DNA of 64,000 bases from Pseudomonas cavernicola (GCF_003596405.1 NZ_QYUR01000006.1:434001-498000); one strand, 5' to 3'; shown: positions 9,896 through 20,526, counted from the stretch's first letter. Notes: generated by a model from the letters alone, not told the origin. Numbers and translations are program-made.

Positions 9896-10705
9896 CTATC
9901 CCTGCTTGCCCTTGGCACGCATTTTATCGGCGACCGTGCTCATCTCGTCATAGAGCGCCTGCGGGTTTTTCTGTTTCAGGGCCCAGGCCATCCGGCCTTG
10001 CTCATGCGGCAGGATCATGAATTCGCCCTTGGCGATTTCTTGATAGATGTAATTAGCAATATCCGCCGCGCTGATCGGCCCGTTTTCCAGCAATTTGCCG
10101 ACTTGCGCCTTCATCGCCGGGGTTGGGCCACGGAAGGAGTCCATCAGGTTGGTCTGGAAGAACGACGGGCAGACCACATGTACGCCAATCTCCTGCTGTT
10201 TCAACTCGACCAGCAGGCTCTCGGAAAGTGCCACCACGCCAGCCTTGGCCACGTTGTAGTTGCTCATGGCCGGCCCCTGCATCAATGCCGCCATGGAGGC
10301 GATGTTGATGATCTTGCCCTGGCTGCGTTCGAGCAATGGCAGGAATGCCTTGCAACCCTTGACCACGCCCATCAGGTTGATTGCGATCTGCCAATCCCAA
10401 TCCTCCAGCGACAACTCGCTGAAGAAGCCGCCGGAGGCCACGCCAGCGTTGTTGACGATGATGTCGATGCCGCCCAGCTTCTCTTCGCAGGCCTGAGCCA
10501 GCGCGGTGAGCTGGCTGTAGTCGCGCACATCGCAACGCTGGGTGAAACCATCACCGCCGGCCTCACGGACCAGTTGCAGGGTTTCCGTCAGGCCCGGCTC
10601 GTTGACGTCGGACAACGCTAGTTGCCAACCTTCGCGCGCCCAACGCAGAGCGATTTCGCGACCCAAGCCGGAACCCGCGCCGGTGATCATCATGCGGTTT
10701 TGCAT
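9896..10705 (-). CDS. short-chain dehydrogenase/reductase
   Basis: A 269-residue classical SDR oxidoreductase using NAD(P)(H). The cofactor motif TGAGSGLG is at residues 8-15, NNAG near 90, and the catalytic Ser, Tyr and Lys are visible in NIASMAALMQGPAMSNYNVA followed by K. An Asp-Val pair (CDVRD) is in the adenine-contact position. The open frame extends 60 codons upstream, but MQNRMMITGAGSG at 10705 gives the normal SDR N-terminus. The substrate is unknown. It is a single gene with no clear operon partner. Confidence 0.88.
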   Translation of the reverse strand: MQNRMMITGAGSGLGREIALRWAREGWQLALSDVNEPGLTETLQLVREAGGDGFTQRCDVRDYSQLTALAQACEEKLGGIDIIVNNAGVASGGFFSELSLEDWDWQIAINLMGVVKGCKAFLPLLERSQGKIINIASMAALMQGPAMSNYNVAKAGVVALSESLLVELKQQEIGVHVVCPSFFQTNLMDSFRGPTPAMKAQVGKLLENGPISAADIANYIYQEIAKGEFMILPHEQGRMAWALKQKNPQALYDEMSTVADKMRAKGKQG

Positions 10706-10921
10706 AGTGAGGTTGCCTTGTGTGTTCTGTGGTAGATGGCCGCAGTGTAGCGAAGGCAATAGTGCAGCCCACGCACCATTAGGCTGCTGAATGATGCGAG
10801 AAAAATGCGGCCGCGCCCGGCCAAGACTTACCCGCCGCGACCTCTCTCTGGCCCCACCGGCAACCTGCCAAGACAGAACTGCCACCGGACGGGAGTGGGT
10901 GCTGCCGAGCAGCCCCAGGTA

Positions 10922-12607
10922 TCAGCTAAAGGCCACGGCAACCAGCTTCTCGTAGGTGCCCGCATCCAGCTCGCCACTGGCCGGCAGACCATTGGCGATC
11001 TGGAAGTTGCTCAGCGCGCCCTTGGTGCGCTGGCCCATGACACCATCGATCTTGCCGGGCGCATAACCCAGTACCAACAGGCCAGCCTGAGCGGTACGCA
11101 CCTCGATGTTCGGCATCGAGCCACTGGAGAAGCGGGCATACTGTTCCTCCAGCTTGATGTGGTACCTGTTCTGCGCATAGCTCTTGCCGTTATAGCCCCT
11201 GGCGAAGGCTTCCCAGTTCTGGCTCTTCAGATGTTTGACCAGGCCGGTGCTGGCCAGATAGCCGATCATCCCCAGCAGTTGGGCATCTTCGCTGTGCACC
11301 ATCGCCTTGACCATTTCCGTGGCCGAGGCGAAACCCGCTAACTCATAGTTGAATCCCATGACCTGGCCCAGCCCCCAGGAGGCCGAGCGCAAAGCTGGTT
11401 CGGTCCCCAGCCCCGCCTCTTCACTCAGCGCGATGGCCTTATCCAGCTTCGGGTATTGAGTGCTCAGGCTGCCATAACCGCCTTGCGGCCCGGAGATATC
11501 CGGATGGCTAGTATTGAAGCGGCCTTGCGTCGCATCACGAAACTTGTGCCGCTCGAAGAGAATCTGCGGTCGGCGATCGGCGCGAAAGCCGAAGCCCTGG
11601 GTGATGCCGGAGGTTTCCACCTCGAACACCGCCCACAGCGCCGCAGTTTGCCCGCTGCCTAGCTCGAGCCGCTCCAGCCCCTCGGCCAGCCCCTTGCGGC
11701 TGAGCGGCCGTGCCTTATCCACGAAGTTCATGTCCAGCCCTCCAGGTAAATGGCGGACCAAGGGGTTCGGACAGGGATTACGGCTCTCTGCGCCCGCCTC
11801 AGCCAACGATTGCTTTTCCTGTTTGTCGGTGGCGGCCAGGATCAGGCCGGTGGTCAGCCTCGCCCGCCCCACAGTTCCCATGAAGAACCTGGCCTTGTTC
11901 ACCACCGGCAGTCTATCGATGTCGAGATCTTCCATGCGCGCCAACGCATTGCGCTTGGAGGTGTCGTTGGTTACCGCCAAGTCGACGCCGACGAACCCAG
12001 GTAGCTTGCTCAGTTGCGCCCTGTCGACCTCGCTGTTGCTCTTCAACAGCTGCTGGAACTGCACGTAACCCGAGTCGCCAGCGAGGCGCAGATAGTCGAT
12101 CAGACTGGTCGCTTTGTAAGTGCCGAACAACTTACCGTGCGGTTCATTGATCACCACCACCCGCAGATAGGAGCTGCCATACAGCGCTTCGAAATAGGCC
12201 TTGATCGCCGGACCGGTGTAACCGTCGTGACCGAGCTTGAATTCCAGGTCTCTGATGCACCGCTCTTTCAGCTCCCGCAGTTCCTCATTACCGACCCTGC
12301 CACCGTTCTTCACCACCTCCTCCGCATTCTTCACGTTCAACTGTTCGGAGTTGTGGAGGACCTGATCCTCGATCCCGGTGTTCGCCGCATTCACCAATTG
12401 CTCGGAGAGATTGACCTTCACCCCGAACATGTCGACATCCTTGAGCTTGCCGGTGGCGATCGACCAAACCATCAGCGGAACGATTAGGAACGCCAGATCG
12501 AGGGTCTTGACCTCGTACTTACCGACCGTATGCACCCGCATCACGATAGAAATGGCCCCCAGCACCACGCCGGCTGCCAGCAACCATATGGTTGTCCCGT
12601 TATCCAT
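10922..12607 (-). CDS. membrane-anchored muramidase with CBS-like and peptidoglycan-binding domains
   Basis: A 561-residue mosaic protein. Two hydrophobic helices occupy residues about 6-25 and 36-54. A middle region (about 150-280) contains a CBS-like pattern (ARMEDLDIDRLPVVNKARFF followed by MGTVGRA). Residues about 293-498 match the N-acetylmuramidase (DUF3380) fold known from phage endolysins, with ALWAVFEVETSG (likely catalytic Glu), FERHKF and SASWGLGQVMGFN. Residues 499-561 are a peptidoglycan-binding repeat (LLVLGYAPGKIDGVMGQRT). The start at 12607 follows a strong GAGGAGGG site; the frame is open 11 codons further. It lies 81 bases after the DUF2235 gene in the same direction. Topology is ambiguous: the loop between the helices is basic, which would place the enzyme in the periplasm. 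No signal peptide or holin gene is present. Function unknown; lysis or effector activity is inference. Confidence 0.75.
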   Translation of the reverse strand: MDNGTTIWLLAAGVVLGAISIVMRVHTVGKYEVKTLDLAFLIVPLMVWSIATGKLKDVDMFGVKVNLSEQLVNAANTGIEDQVLHNSEQLNVKNAEEVVKNGGRVGNEELRELKERCIRDLEFKLGHDGYTGPAIKAYFEALYGSSYLRVVVINEPHGKLFGTYKATSLIDYLRLAGDSGYVQFQQLLKSNSEVDRAQLSKLPGFVGVDLAVTNDTSKRNALARMEDLDIDRLPVVNKARFFMGTVGRARLTTGLILAATDKQEKQSLAEAGAESRNPCPNPLVRHLPGGLDMNFVDKARPLSRKGLAEGLERLELGSGQTAALWAVFEVETSGITQGFGFRADRRPQILFERHKFRDATQGRFNTSHPDISGPQGGYGSLSTQYPKLDKAIALSEEAGLGTEPALRSASWGLGQVMGFNYELAGFASATEMVKAMVHSEDAQLLGMIGYLASTGLVKHLKSQNWEAFARGYNGKSYAQNRYHIKLEEQYARFSSGSMPNIEVRTAQAGLLVLGYAPGKIDGVMGQRTKGALSNFQIANGLPASGELDAGTYEKLVAVAFS

Positions 12608-12688
12608 CGCCACCCTCCTCGCCTGGCCTCCTCCGCTCAAGGCCCGTCAAAGTGGCTGACGAGCTCGAGCCTATGGCTACCTGGCTGG

Positions 12689-13699
12689 TTAATCACTCGG
12701 CCTGTCGCTATGCGCTAACAGGCAGGCCGGTCGATATGCGGGGTCCGCTTTCCAACGCAACCAGACCGAGTCATCGACGGTTTCATTGACCCCCAGGCCG
12801 AAAGGGCGGTTGAACTCATTTTTCAGATTCTTGTACAGACCGAACATGAACTGGGAGTAGGAGTCGACCACCAGCGCACGGTGATCGCTGTCTCCTACCG
12901 TCGCTTTTGCGGCGAACGTCAAACCGCAAGCCCCCGCTTTGTCCTGCAGCCAACGCAAAGGAATGCTGGGCAGTCGGTCATTTTTGTAACCGCCGCCCAC
13001 ATTGGCGTGAGCACCGATAAACCAGCGCTGCTCGACCTCGATATTCTCGGCTTTCTTCTGTTTGTCCTGAGTCACCCAAACCGCCGCTTGGTAGTCCTTT
13101 CGATGCTCGTCGAGGGCGATGGCATGGTAGGCATAGTCGACGATCCTGCTGAGCTCGGTATCGTGCCACTGGTAGTAGTCACGGCTGAAGGGCAGACCGG
13201 AAACCGGAATCCCCAGGGCCCCGACTGTGTCCCAGACGCCGATGAACTTCACCCGCGCCTCCCGCGCGAAGGACTGGCGGAAGGCCTGCGCCAGCGGACT
13301 TTCGGGGGCGACCGCCTTATCGCGATAGAGATCGTAGGCCTGGGCTACCAGATTCGCTGAGGCACTTCGCAGCACGCCGCATTTGCGGATCAAGCCGACC
13401 AGGCTGCGCGCGGTATACGCGCCGCGACTGAAGCCAAACACAAAGATGTTGTCATCTGGCTGGTAGTGCTCGCATAGCCACCGGTAGCCCTGGCGAATAT
13501 TCGCCGACAGCCCATAGCCAAAGGCGCCCCCCGCCAGCACTTCATGCCAGTCGGTCCCCACTCCAGGATCATAAAAATACGGTTGCTGGCCATCATGCGG
13601 CCCCGAGGAGGTAATTGACTCCAGCATCTGGCAAACATTGGTCTTGTCTTGCTGTTTATTCCAGGTGCCATCGAATAGCAGTACCAGATTCCGCTGCAT
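12689..13699 (-). CDS. DUF2235 alpha/beta hydrolase (Tle1-like phospholipase family)
   Basis: A 336-residue protein that fits DUF2235 end to end: N-terminal LVLLFDGTWNK, the nucleophile elbow VFGFSRGAYTARS (Ser near residue 91), GVWDTVGALGIP (likely catalytic Asp) and GAHANVGGGY (likely His region). DUF2235 includes the Tle1 type VI secretion phospholipases; other members have no known role. No signal peptide and no transmembrane helix are seen. The start at 13699 has a strong GAGGAGAGGG site. The muramidase gene follows after 81 bases, so the two are probably co-transcribed. No VgrG, PAAR, Hcp or adaptor gene and no obvious immunity gene is in the window, so a T6SS role is not supported by context. 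Confidence 0.82.
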   Translation of the reverse strand: MQRNLVLLFDGTWNKQQDKTNVCQMLESITSSGPHDGQQPYFYDPGVGTDWHEVLAGGAFGYGLSANIRQGYRWLCEHYQPDDNIFVFGFSRGAYTARSLVGLIRKCGVLRSASANLVAQAYDLYRDKAVAPESPLAQAFRQSFAREARVKFIGVWDTVGALGIPVSGLPFSRDYYQWHDTELSRIVDYAYHAIALDEHRKDYQAAVWVTQDKQKKAENIEVEQRWFIGAHANVGGGYKNDRLPSIPLRWLQDKAGACGLTFAAKATVGDSDHRALVVDSYSQFMFGLYKNLKNEFNRPFGLGVNETVDDSVWLRWKADPAYRPACLLAHSDRPSD

Positions 13700-13985
13700 C
13701 GCCCTCTCCTCGGGCATAGCCCTAAGCCATAGGCCGAACCCACCCTGCGCACGCCCTGTGGAGCAGGGTTAAGCCGCAGCCTTGCGCGAACAAGGCTGGC
13801 ATTAAGTTAAAGGCTAGGCCGGGGCCCGGCGGCTGCTAGAGAGCTTCGCGATAAACGTTATTTCCGCGCATAAGCAAGGAGCGGATCGCTCCCATTTGCC
13901 CAACAGTGGGAAGCGGGCCGCCGCATGACAGGGAAGGAAGCTGGCTGGGCTGGTGCTAAGCATCCTCTATTCGCGGAACCACGGC

Positions 13986-14093
13986 TCAGGCGTTTGAGGG
14001 CCATGGCCAGAATTCGGCCTGCTTGTAGCCCTGTTGGTTCTCGATGATCAGGTCATCGATGAAGGCCCAGGGCGGCGTGGCGTGGCGAGCAAA
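13986..14093 (-). pseudogene. gene fragment, C-terminal 36 codons of an unknown protein
   Basis: A short open stretch on the minus strand between two stops reads as a protein-like tail including TPPWAFIDDLIIENQQGYKQ and then AEFWPWP. Its composition is like a real coding C-terminus, and an in-frame TAG precedes it directly. It sits upstream of the DUF2235 gene and may be the remnant of a lost neighbour. The rest of 13700-14174 (475 bases) shows no gene. The parent family is not recognised. Confidence 0.35.
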
Positions 14094-14174
14094 CTAGGCC
14101 AGGTTTCCAGCGGCTGCCCAGTAACTAAGCCGTGAGTTGTGCCCTGCGCAGGCACCGGCGGGCGGCGCAGCGCC

Positions 14175-14546
14175 CTAGCGCTGCTGGCTAAGCAGGCGAT
14201 TCAGCAGCCAGGCATAGACCAGCGTATTGATCAGCAACACCAGGCCGCCCAGCCACAATTGGAGCTGCGGGGTCAGCCCGGCCGGGTAGATCAGGGGAAG
14301 CAGGTAGTGCTCGATAAAACCGCCGGCATAGCCCGCCTCGCCGGCGGCCCGGCGCAACTGGTTCTCCAGCGGCGTCAGTGGGCAGAACAGATGGAAGAGT
14401 TCGACCGTAGTACCCCAGGCCATCGCCGGCAGGTGAACCCAGGCCAGCCAGCGCCACTTCAGCACCAACAGCCCGCCGAGCAGCACGAAGAGGATAAACA
14501 GCAGATGGACCAGCACCACGGCGTCCGCAGCCAGACGGTAGATCAT
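14175..14546 (-). CDS. DUF2784 family membrane protein
   Basis: A 123-residue inner-membrane protein with about four helices. The features of DUF2784 are visible: an N-terminal helix containing DAVVLVHLLFILFVLLGGLL, then WRWLAWVHLPAMAWG, the CPLTPLENQLR motif between helices, and GFIEHYLLPLIYP. No function is known for the family. It is followed by the cupin gene's divergent side without shared reading frame; spacing of 70 bases to the next minus-strand gene upstream. Confidence 0.85.
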   Translation of the reverse strand: MIYRLAADAVVLVHLLFILFVLLGGLLVLKWRWLAWVHLPAMAWGTTVELFHLFCPLTPLENQLRRAAGEAGYAGGFIEHYLLPLIYPAGLTPQLQLWLGGLVLLINTLVYAWLLNRLLSQQR

Positions 14547-14616
14547 GCCGGCGTCCTGCCCTGCGGCAACGACAACGACAAGTAGGAGGCAGAGTCAGCG
14601 ACCATCGGGGACAGCC

Positions 14617-14946
14617 TCAATCCAGCACAAACAGCTTGGCGCCCATCGGCGTGAAGGAACGGTGCGGCTCGGCGTTATCCGCCACCTGATAGCTCATCCC
14701 CGGTTTGAGCAGGAAGTGGCGACCATCCTTCAGTTCTGTATGCAGCTCGCCCTCCAGACACAGCAGGATATGGCCCTTCACACACCAGTGGTCGGCCAGG
14801 TAACCTGGCGAGTATTCCACCATCCGCACCCGCAGCGCGCCGAACTGGCGGGTGCGCCAATAGGCCACGCCAGTCTCGCCAGGATGCTCGGTGGGCTCCA
14901 CGGCCGACCAATCGGTGGTGCCGAAGGGGATATCGCTCAGTTGCAT
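14617..14946 (-). CDS. DHCW-motif cupin fold protein
   Basis: A 109-residue single-domain cupin. The two cupin motifs are seen as SPGYLADHWCVKGHILLCLE and later LLKPGMSYQV...EPHRSF. The DHWC sequence (the 'DHCW motif' of this subgroup) replaces the usual HxH metal-binding pair, which suggests an altered or absent metal site. The biochemical role is unknown. The gene lies between a DUF2784 gene and a chorismate mutase remnant, all on the minus strand. Confidence 0.82.
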   Translation of the reverse strand: MQLSDIPFGTTDWSAVEPTEHPGETGVAYWRTRQFGALRVRMVEYSPGYLADHWCVKGHILLCLEGELHTELKDGRHFLLKPGMSYQVADNAEPHRSFTPMGAKLFVLD

Positions 14947-14986
14947 GGGGCCGTCCTTAGGGTTTGCTGGTTATTGAATAGGCGGC

Positions 14987-15190
14987 TCATTCGCTGAGCC
15001 GCGCTTGCTCGGCCAGCTCGGCCTCGATAAAGGCCGCGATCATCGCCCGATACAGCGCCTCCACCACCTGTGGGTCGGCGCCCTGATCCTGCGCCAGCCC
15101 CCTGACCTTGGCGAGCACCTGCGCCACCCGCTGTGGGGCCTGCACCTCATCGGTGTTGCGCTTAAAGCGCGAAGCGCGCCGCCATTGCTC
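14987..15190 (-). pseudogene. 5'-truncated chorismate mutase (type II / AroQ class)
   Basis: An open stretch of 67 codons, ending at a stop at 14987, reads RRASRFKRNTDEVQAPQRVA then VRGLAQDQGADPQVVEALYR and AFIEAELAE. This is the middle and C-terminal part of an AroQ-type chorismate mutase. The N-terminal helix of about 30 residues is missing: a TAG at 15191-15193 interrupts the frame and no start codon is available. The break coincides with a change to unrelated sequence, so a deletion or insertion boundary is likely. Not expected to be functional. Confidence 0.7.
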
Positions 15191-15711
15191 CTACATGAAC
15201 AGCACGCTTACGTAGTACTTACCACCTGGGCGAGTACAGCACCTTAACCGACGCAGCCCTGCTCGGTGAACTTCACCCAGGCGACGGCAACTGCAGCAGC
15301 TTGTACCAGCCCAACAGTAGCACGCCTGTTTCCGCAGGTTACGGCAACAACCGGGCATGCCGATCGGCCAGCAGCCCACGACGAGCGCGGTGCGATAGGC
15401 GGCCAGGATCGGCAGCGGATTGCCGTCCATATTGGGGAAAAAGCAGTCACCTTTTGCTGACTCTGGCGAGTGGTCCGGTCCTGGCTCTTCCGCCGACAAT
15501 TTTGTCGACATATTTTTACTACATTGTTCACAGCCTGTTGCACAACTTTCCATAAACGTAGTACACAACAGCACGCTCCCGCGCATAACTTGTCGGGCAG
15601 CGGGTGGGCACTCAAAAAGGGAGCATCGGCGAACACCGCGATGAGCCCCCCAAGACACCGAGCCCGGCTCGTCAGGGCTGCTAAGGTCATCGGAGACAAG
15701 GAGAAAACTCA
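15191..15711. other. non-coding stretch upstream of the nucleoside importer, with degenerate coding debris
   Basis: About 520 bases without a supported gene. Minus-strand frames between 15240 and 15440 contain protein-like bits in shifted frames (for example NPLPILAAYRTALVVGCWPI), which suggests a decayed gene. The AT-rich section 15488-15550 probably contains the promoter of the downstream ABC operon. A good ribosome-binding site (AAGGAG) precedes the ATG at 15712. No known riboswitch is seen. Confidence 0.4.
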
Positions 15712-17280
<1,569 letters not shown>

Positions 17281-17311
17281 ACCGGCCATCAATAAAAAGG
17301 GAAAACGAGCC

Positions 17312-18394
17312 ATGCTGTACTTCAAGCTTGAAACCCGTCCCGAAGCCTCGCGCACCATGAGCTATGTGTCGCCGCTGATTGCGGTGGCACTGACCGTGCT
17401 CGGCGGGCTGCTGGTGTTTTCCGCCTTGGGTAAAGACCCGCTCGAAGGCTTCCAGGTGTTCTTCCTCAATCCGGTGCGCAACTGGAACGGGGTGGCCGAA
17501 CTGCTGTTAAAAGCCACCCCACTGATGCTCTGCGCAGTTGGGCTGGCCATCGGCTTCCGGGCCAATGTCTGGAATATCGGCGCGGAAGGCCAGTTTATCG
17601 TCGGCGCCTGCGCGGCGACGGGTGTGGCGCTGTACCTCGAGAACGTTAGCGGCCCGCAGGTACTGGTGGCGATGGTTGTGGGCGGGGCGCTCGGTGGCGC
17701 GGCCTGGGCGGCGATTCCGGCGCTCTTGCGCACCCGTTTCAACGCCAATGAGATTCTGGTCTCGCTGATGCTGGTCTACATTGCCCAGTTGCTGGTGTCC
17801 TGGCTGGTGTTCGGGCCCTGGATTGACCCCGAAGGCTTCAATTTCCCGCAGACCAAGATGTTCTCCGACTCGGCGCTGCTGCCGATGCTGATCGAGGGCA
17901 CACGGCTGAACCTCGCCTTCGTGATCGCCCTCGGAGTACTGGCGGTCGGCTATGTGTTTATGCAGAAGAGCTTTCTCGGTTTCAAGATGCGCGTGGCCGG
18001 CGAGGCGACGGATGCGGCGCGCTATGCCGGTTTCTCGGCCAAGCTGATGATCTGGATCGGCCTGCTGGCGGGCGGGGCCAGCGCGGGTCTGGCCGGCATG
18101 GCCGAGGTCGCCGGGCCTATGGGCCAGTTGACTGACAAGGTCGCCAGCGGCTACGGATTTGCCGCCATCATCGTGGCCTTCGTCGGGCGGCTGAATCCCA
18201 TCGGGATCTTCTTTGCCAGCCTTTTGATGGCGCTGCTGTATATCGGCGGCGAGCAGGCGCAGCAGTATCTGAGCCTGCCCTCTTCGATCTCAAAGGTGTT
18301 CCAGGGCATGTTGCTGTTCTTCCTGCTCGGCTCCGACCTGTTCATCAACTACCGGCTGCGCGTGCGTCGGACACTGGCTAAGGCGGGGAACTGA
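17312..18394 (+). CDS. BMP-type ABC importer, permease 1
   Basis: A 360-residue inner-membrane permease of the BPD_transp_2 family (about ten helices), with the conserved NVWNIGAEGQFIVGA segment, and NANEILVSLMLVYIAQLLVS and GYGFAAIIVAFVGRLNPIG. The start at 17312 follows AAAAAGGGAAAA; the longer open frame overlaps the ATPase gene and is not used. The gene is 31 bases downstream of the ATPase and one base from the next permease. Confidence 0.92.
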   Translation: MLYFKLETRPEASRTMSYVSPLIAVALTVLGGLLVFSALGKDPLEGFQVFFLNPVRNWNGVAELLLKATPLMLCAVGLAIGFRANVWNIGAEGQFIVGACAATGVALYLENVSGPQVLVAMVVGGALGGAAWAAIPALLRTRFNANEILVSLMLVYIAQLLVSWLVFGPWIDPEGFNFPQTKMFSDSALLPMLIEGTRLNLAFVIALGVLAVGYVFMQKSFLGFKMRVAGEATDAARYAGFSAKLMIWIGLLAGGASAGLAGMAEVAGPMGQLTDKVASGYGFAAIIVAFVGRLNPIGIFFASLLMALLYIGGEQAQQYLSLPSSISKVFQGMLLFFLLGSDLFINYRLRVRRTLAKAGN

Positions 18395-18395
18395 G

Positions 18396-19328
18396 ATGGA
18401 GCAGAGTCTGATTACCTCAATTCTGTTCGCCACCCTAGTGGCGGGCACTCCGCTGATTATCGTGGCCCTGGGCGAACTGATCACCGAAAAGGCCGGGGTG
18501 CTCAACCTGGGCGCGGAAGGCACCATGGCGATGGGCGCAGTAGCCGGCTTCGCCGCCACCCATTACAGCGGCAACCCCTATCTCGGTGTACTGGCCGGCA
18601 TGGCTGCCGGTGCGCTGATGAGCCTGCTCTTTGGCCTGTTGACGCTAACGCTGATGGCCAATCAGGTGGCCTCCGGGCTGGCGCTGGCGATCTTCGGTGT
18701 CGGCCTGTCGGCTTTTATCGGCAAACCCTACGAGTCGCTGACCCTGCAAGCCGTACCGGCGCTGCGCATTCCGCTGCTGGCCGATATTCCGCTTATCGGG
18801 CCGGCGCTGTTCAACCAGCAGTCCTTGGTCTATTTCTCCTGGGCCCTGCTCGGCGGCGTGCTCTGGTTCCTCTACAAAAGCCGCGCCGGACTGATCTTGC
18901 GCGCCGTCGGGGAATCGCCTTCGTCTGCCCATTCGATCGGCTATTCGGTGATCGGCATCCGCTACCTGGCAACCACCTTTGGTGGAGCCATGGCCGGTAT
19001 CGGCGGCGCCTTCCTGTCGGTGTTCTACACCCCGCTATGGGTCGAGGGTATGGTCTCGGGCCGCGGCTGGATCGCGCTGGCGCTGGTGGTGTTCGCCACC
19101 TGGCGGCCGCTGCGAGTGATGGTCGGGGCCTACCTGTTCGGCGGGGTGATGATCAGTCAGTTGTTTATCCAGGGCTCGGGACTGCAGATCGATGTGCCGT
19201 CGCAGTTCCTCTCGGCGCTGCCCTATCTGGCCACGATCATTGTGTTGGTGCTGATTTCCCGGAACCTGCAGACCATCCGGCTGAATTCACCCATGTCGCT
19301 CGGCCAGCCCTACCGGCCGGACGCTTGA
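18396..19328 (+). CDS. BMP-type ABC importer, permease 2
   Basis: A 310-residue BPD_transp_2 permease, partner of the preceding one; the two form the transmembrane heterodimer. The hallmark LITEKAGVLNLGAEGTMAMG is at the N-terminus and GRGWIALALVVFATWRPLR in the last third. The start ATG is one base after the stop of permease 1, indicating translational coupling. Confidence 0.92.
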   Translation: MEQSLITSILFATLVAGTPLIIVALGELITEKAGVLNLGAEGTMAMGAVAGFAATHYSGNPYLGVLAGMAAGALMSLLFGLLTLTLMANQVASGLALAIFGVGLSAFIGKPYESLTLQAVPALRIPLLADIPLIGPALFNQQSLVYFSWALLGGVLWFLYKSRAGLILRAVGESPSSAHSIGYSVIGIRYLATTFGGAMAGIGGAFLSVFYTPLWVEGMVSGRGWIALALVVFATWRPLRVMVGAYLFGGVMISQLFIQGSGLQIDVPSQFLSALPYLATIIVLVLISRNLQTIRLNSPMSLGQPYRPDA

Positions 19329-19335
19329 TTTAACT

Positions 19336-19360
19336 GCGGGCCGTGAGGGGGGCGGCCCGC
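19336..19360 (+). promoter_or_regulatory. intergenic hairpin before the binding-protein gene
   Basis: GCGGGCC (19336-19342) pairs with GGCCCGC (19354-19360) eight bases after the permease stop. There is no clear T-run, so an mRNA-stabilising or partial-attenuation hairpin that sets the higher level of the binding protein is more likely than a full terminator. Confidence 0.5.
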
Positions 19361-19428
19361 ATTCTGCATTTCCCCCAATAACAAAAAACGGCTTACCAGC
19401 CAGCGCAATTAGGCAAGGAGAGGAACTG

Positions 19429-20526
19429 ATGGGCAATCGCAGACATTTCATCAAGGCAGCGGGTGGTATGGCGGTGGCGGCAGTGTTTGGCGTCGGCCTG
19501 CTCGGTCAGGTGCAGGCGGCCGATCCGCTCAAGGTTGGTTTCGTTTATATCAGCCCGATCGGCGACGCCGGCTGGACCTACCAGCACGATCAAGGCCGTA
19601 AGCAGATGGAACAGGCGCTGGCCGGCAAGGTGGAGACCAAATACATCGAGAACGTGCCGGAAGGCGCCGACGCCGAACGGGTGATCCGCGAACTCGCCTC
19701 CAGCGGCTATACGCTGATCTACGCCACCAGCTTTGGTTACATGAACTACGTCGATCGCGTCGCCAAGCAATATCCGAACGTCACCTTCATGCACGCCACC
19801 GGCTACAAGATGGGCAAGAACTTCGGCAACTATAACGCCCGTTTCTATGAGGGCCGTTATCTGAATGGCGTGGTCGCCGGCAAGATGAGCAAGTCCAATG
19901 TCCTCGGTTATGTCGCAGCCTTCCCGATCCCCGAAGTGGTGATGGGCATCAATGCCTTCGCCCTCGGCGCCCGCAGCGTCAATCCGAAGGCCGAAGTCCG
20001 GGTGATCTGGGCGAACAGCTGGTATGACCCGGGCAAGGAGCGTGAAGCCGCGCTGACCCTGATCTCACAGGGTGCCGACATGCTCACCCATCACACTGAC
20101 TCGACCGCGGTGGTTCAAGCCGCCGAGGAAAAGGGCGTGTATGCCTTCTCCTACCATTCGGACATGGCGAAATATGGCCCCAAGGCGCAGCTCTCCGGCA
20201 CCACTCACCAATGGGGCGATTTCTACACCAAGACCACCACGGATGTGTTGAATGGCACCTGGAAACCGGCCTCGACCTGGGGCGGAGTCAAGGAGGGCAT
20301 GATCAAGACCGTACCGCTCAACCCGTCCGTCCCGGCCGAGGTGAAGGACCTGGTCACCAAGCTGGAAGGCGATCTGCGGGCCGGCAGCTTCCATCCCTTT
20401 GCCGGCCCGGTCGTGGACCAGGACGGCAAGACCCGCGTCGCCGCCGGCCAGGTGATCAGCGATAGCGATCTGGGCAAGATGGATTACTTCGTGCAAGGCG
20501 TGGCCTCCAAGCTGCGGCAGAAGTAA
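19429..20526 (+). CDS. BMP-family ABC substrate-binding protein
   Basis: A 365-residue periplasmic binding protein of the BMP (Med/PnrA-like) family. The N-terminus MGNRRHFIKAAGGMAVAA is a twin-arginine-type signal ending near QVQA-ADP. Family features include VGFVYISPIGDAGWTYQHDQ at the start of the mature protein, the conserved Phe/Tyr-rich GYMNYVDRVA region, and GQGADML-like ISQGADMLTHHTDS. It is the last gene of the ABC operon and is followed by a strong terminator. BMP proteins bind nucleosides in characterised cases; here the ligand is inferred only. Confidence 0.92.
   Translation: MGNRRHFIKAAGGMAVAAVFGVGLLGQVQAADPLKVGFVYISPIGDAGWTYQHDQGRKQMEQALAGKVETKYIENVPEGADAERVIRELASSGYTLIYATSFGYMNYVDRVAKQYPNVTFMHATGYKMGKNFGNYNARFYEGRYLNGVVAGKMSKSNVLGYVAAFPIPEVVMGINAFALGARSVNPKAEVRVIWANSWYDPGKEREAALTLISQGADMLTHHTDSTAVVQAAEEKGVYAFSYHSDMAKYGPKAQLSGTTHQWGDFYTKTTTDVLNGTWKPASTWGGVKEGMIKTVPLNPSVPAEVKDLVTKLEGDLRAGSFHPFAGPVVDQDGKTRVAAGQVISDSDLGKMDYFVQGVASKLRQK

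Noticed and set aside
10922..13699. Calling the DUF2235-muramidase pair a type VI secretion effector module
   Set aside because: No VgrG, PAAR, Hcp, adaptor or immunity gene is visible, and the muramidase has membrane helices of its own; left as unassigned.
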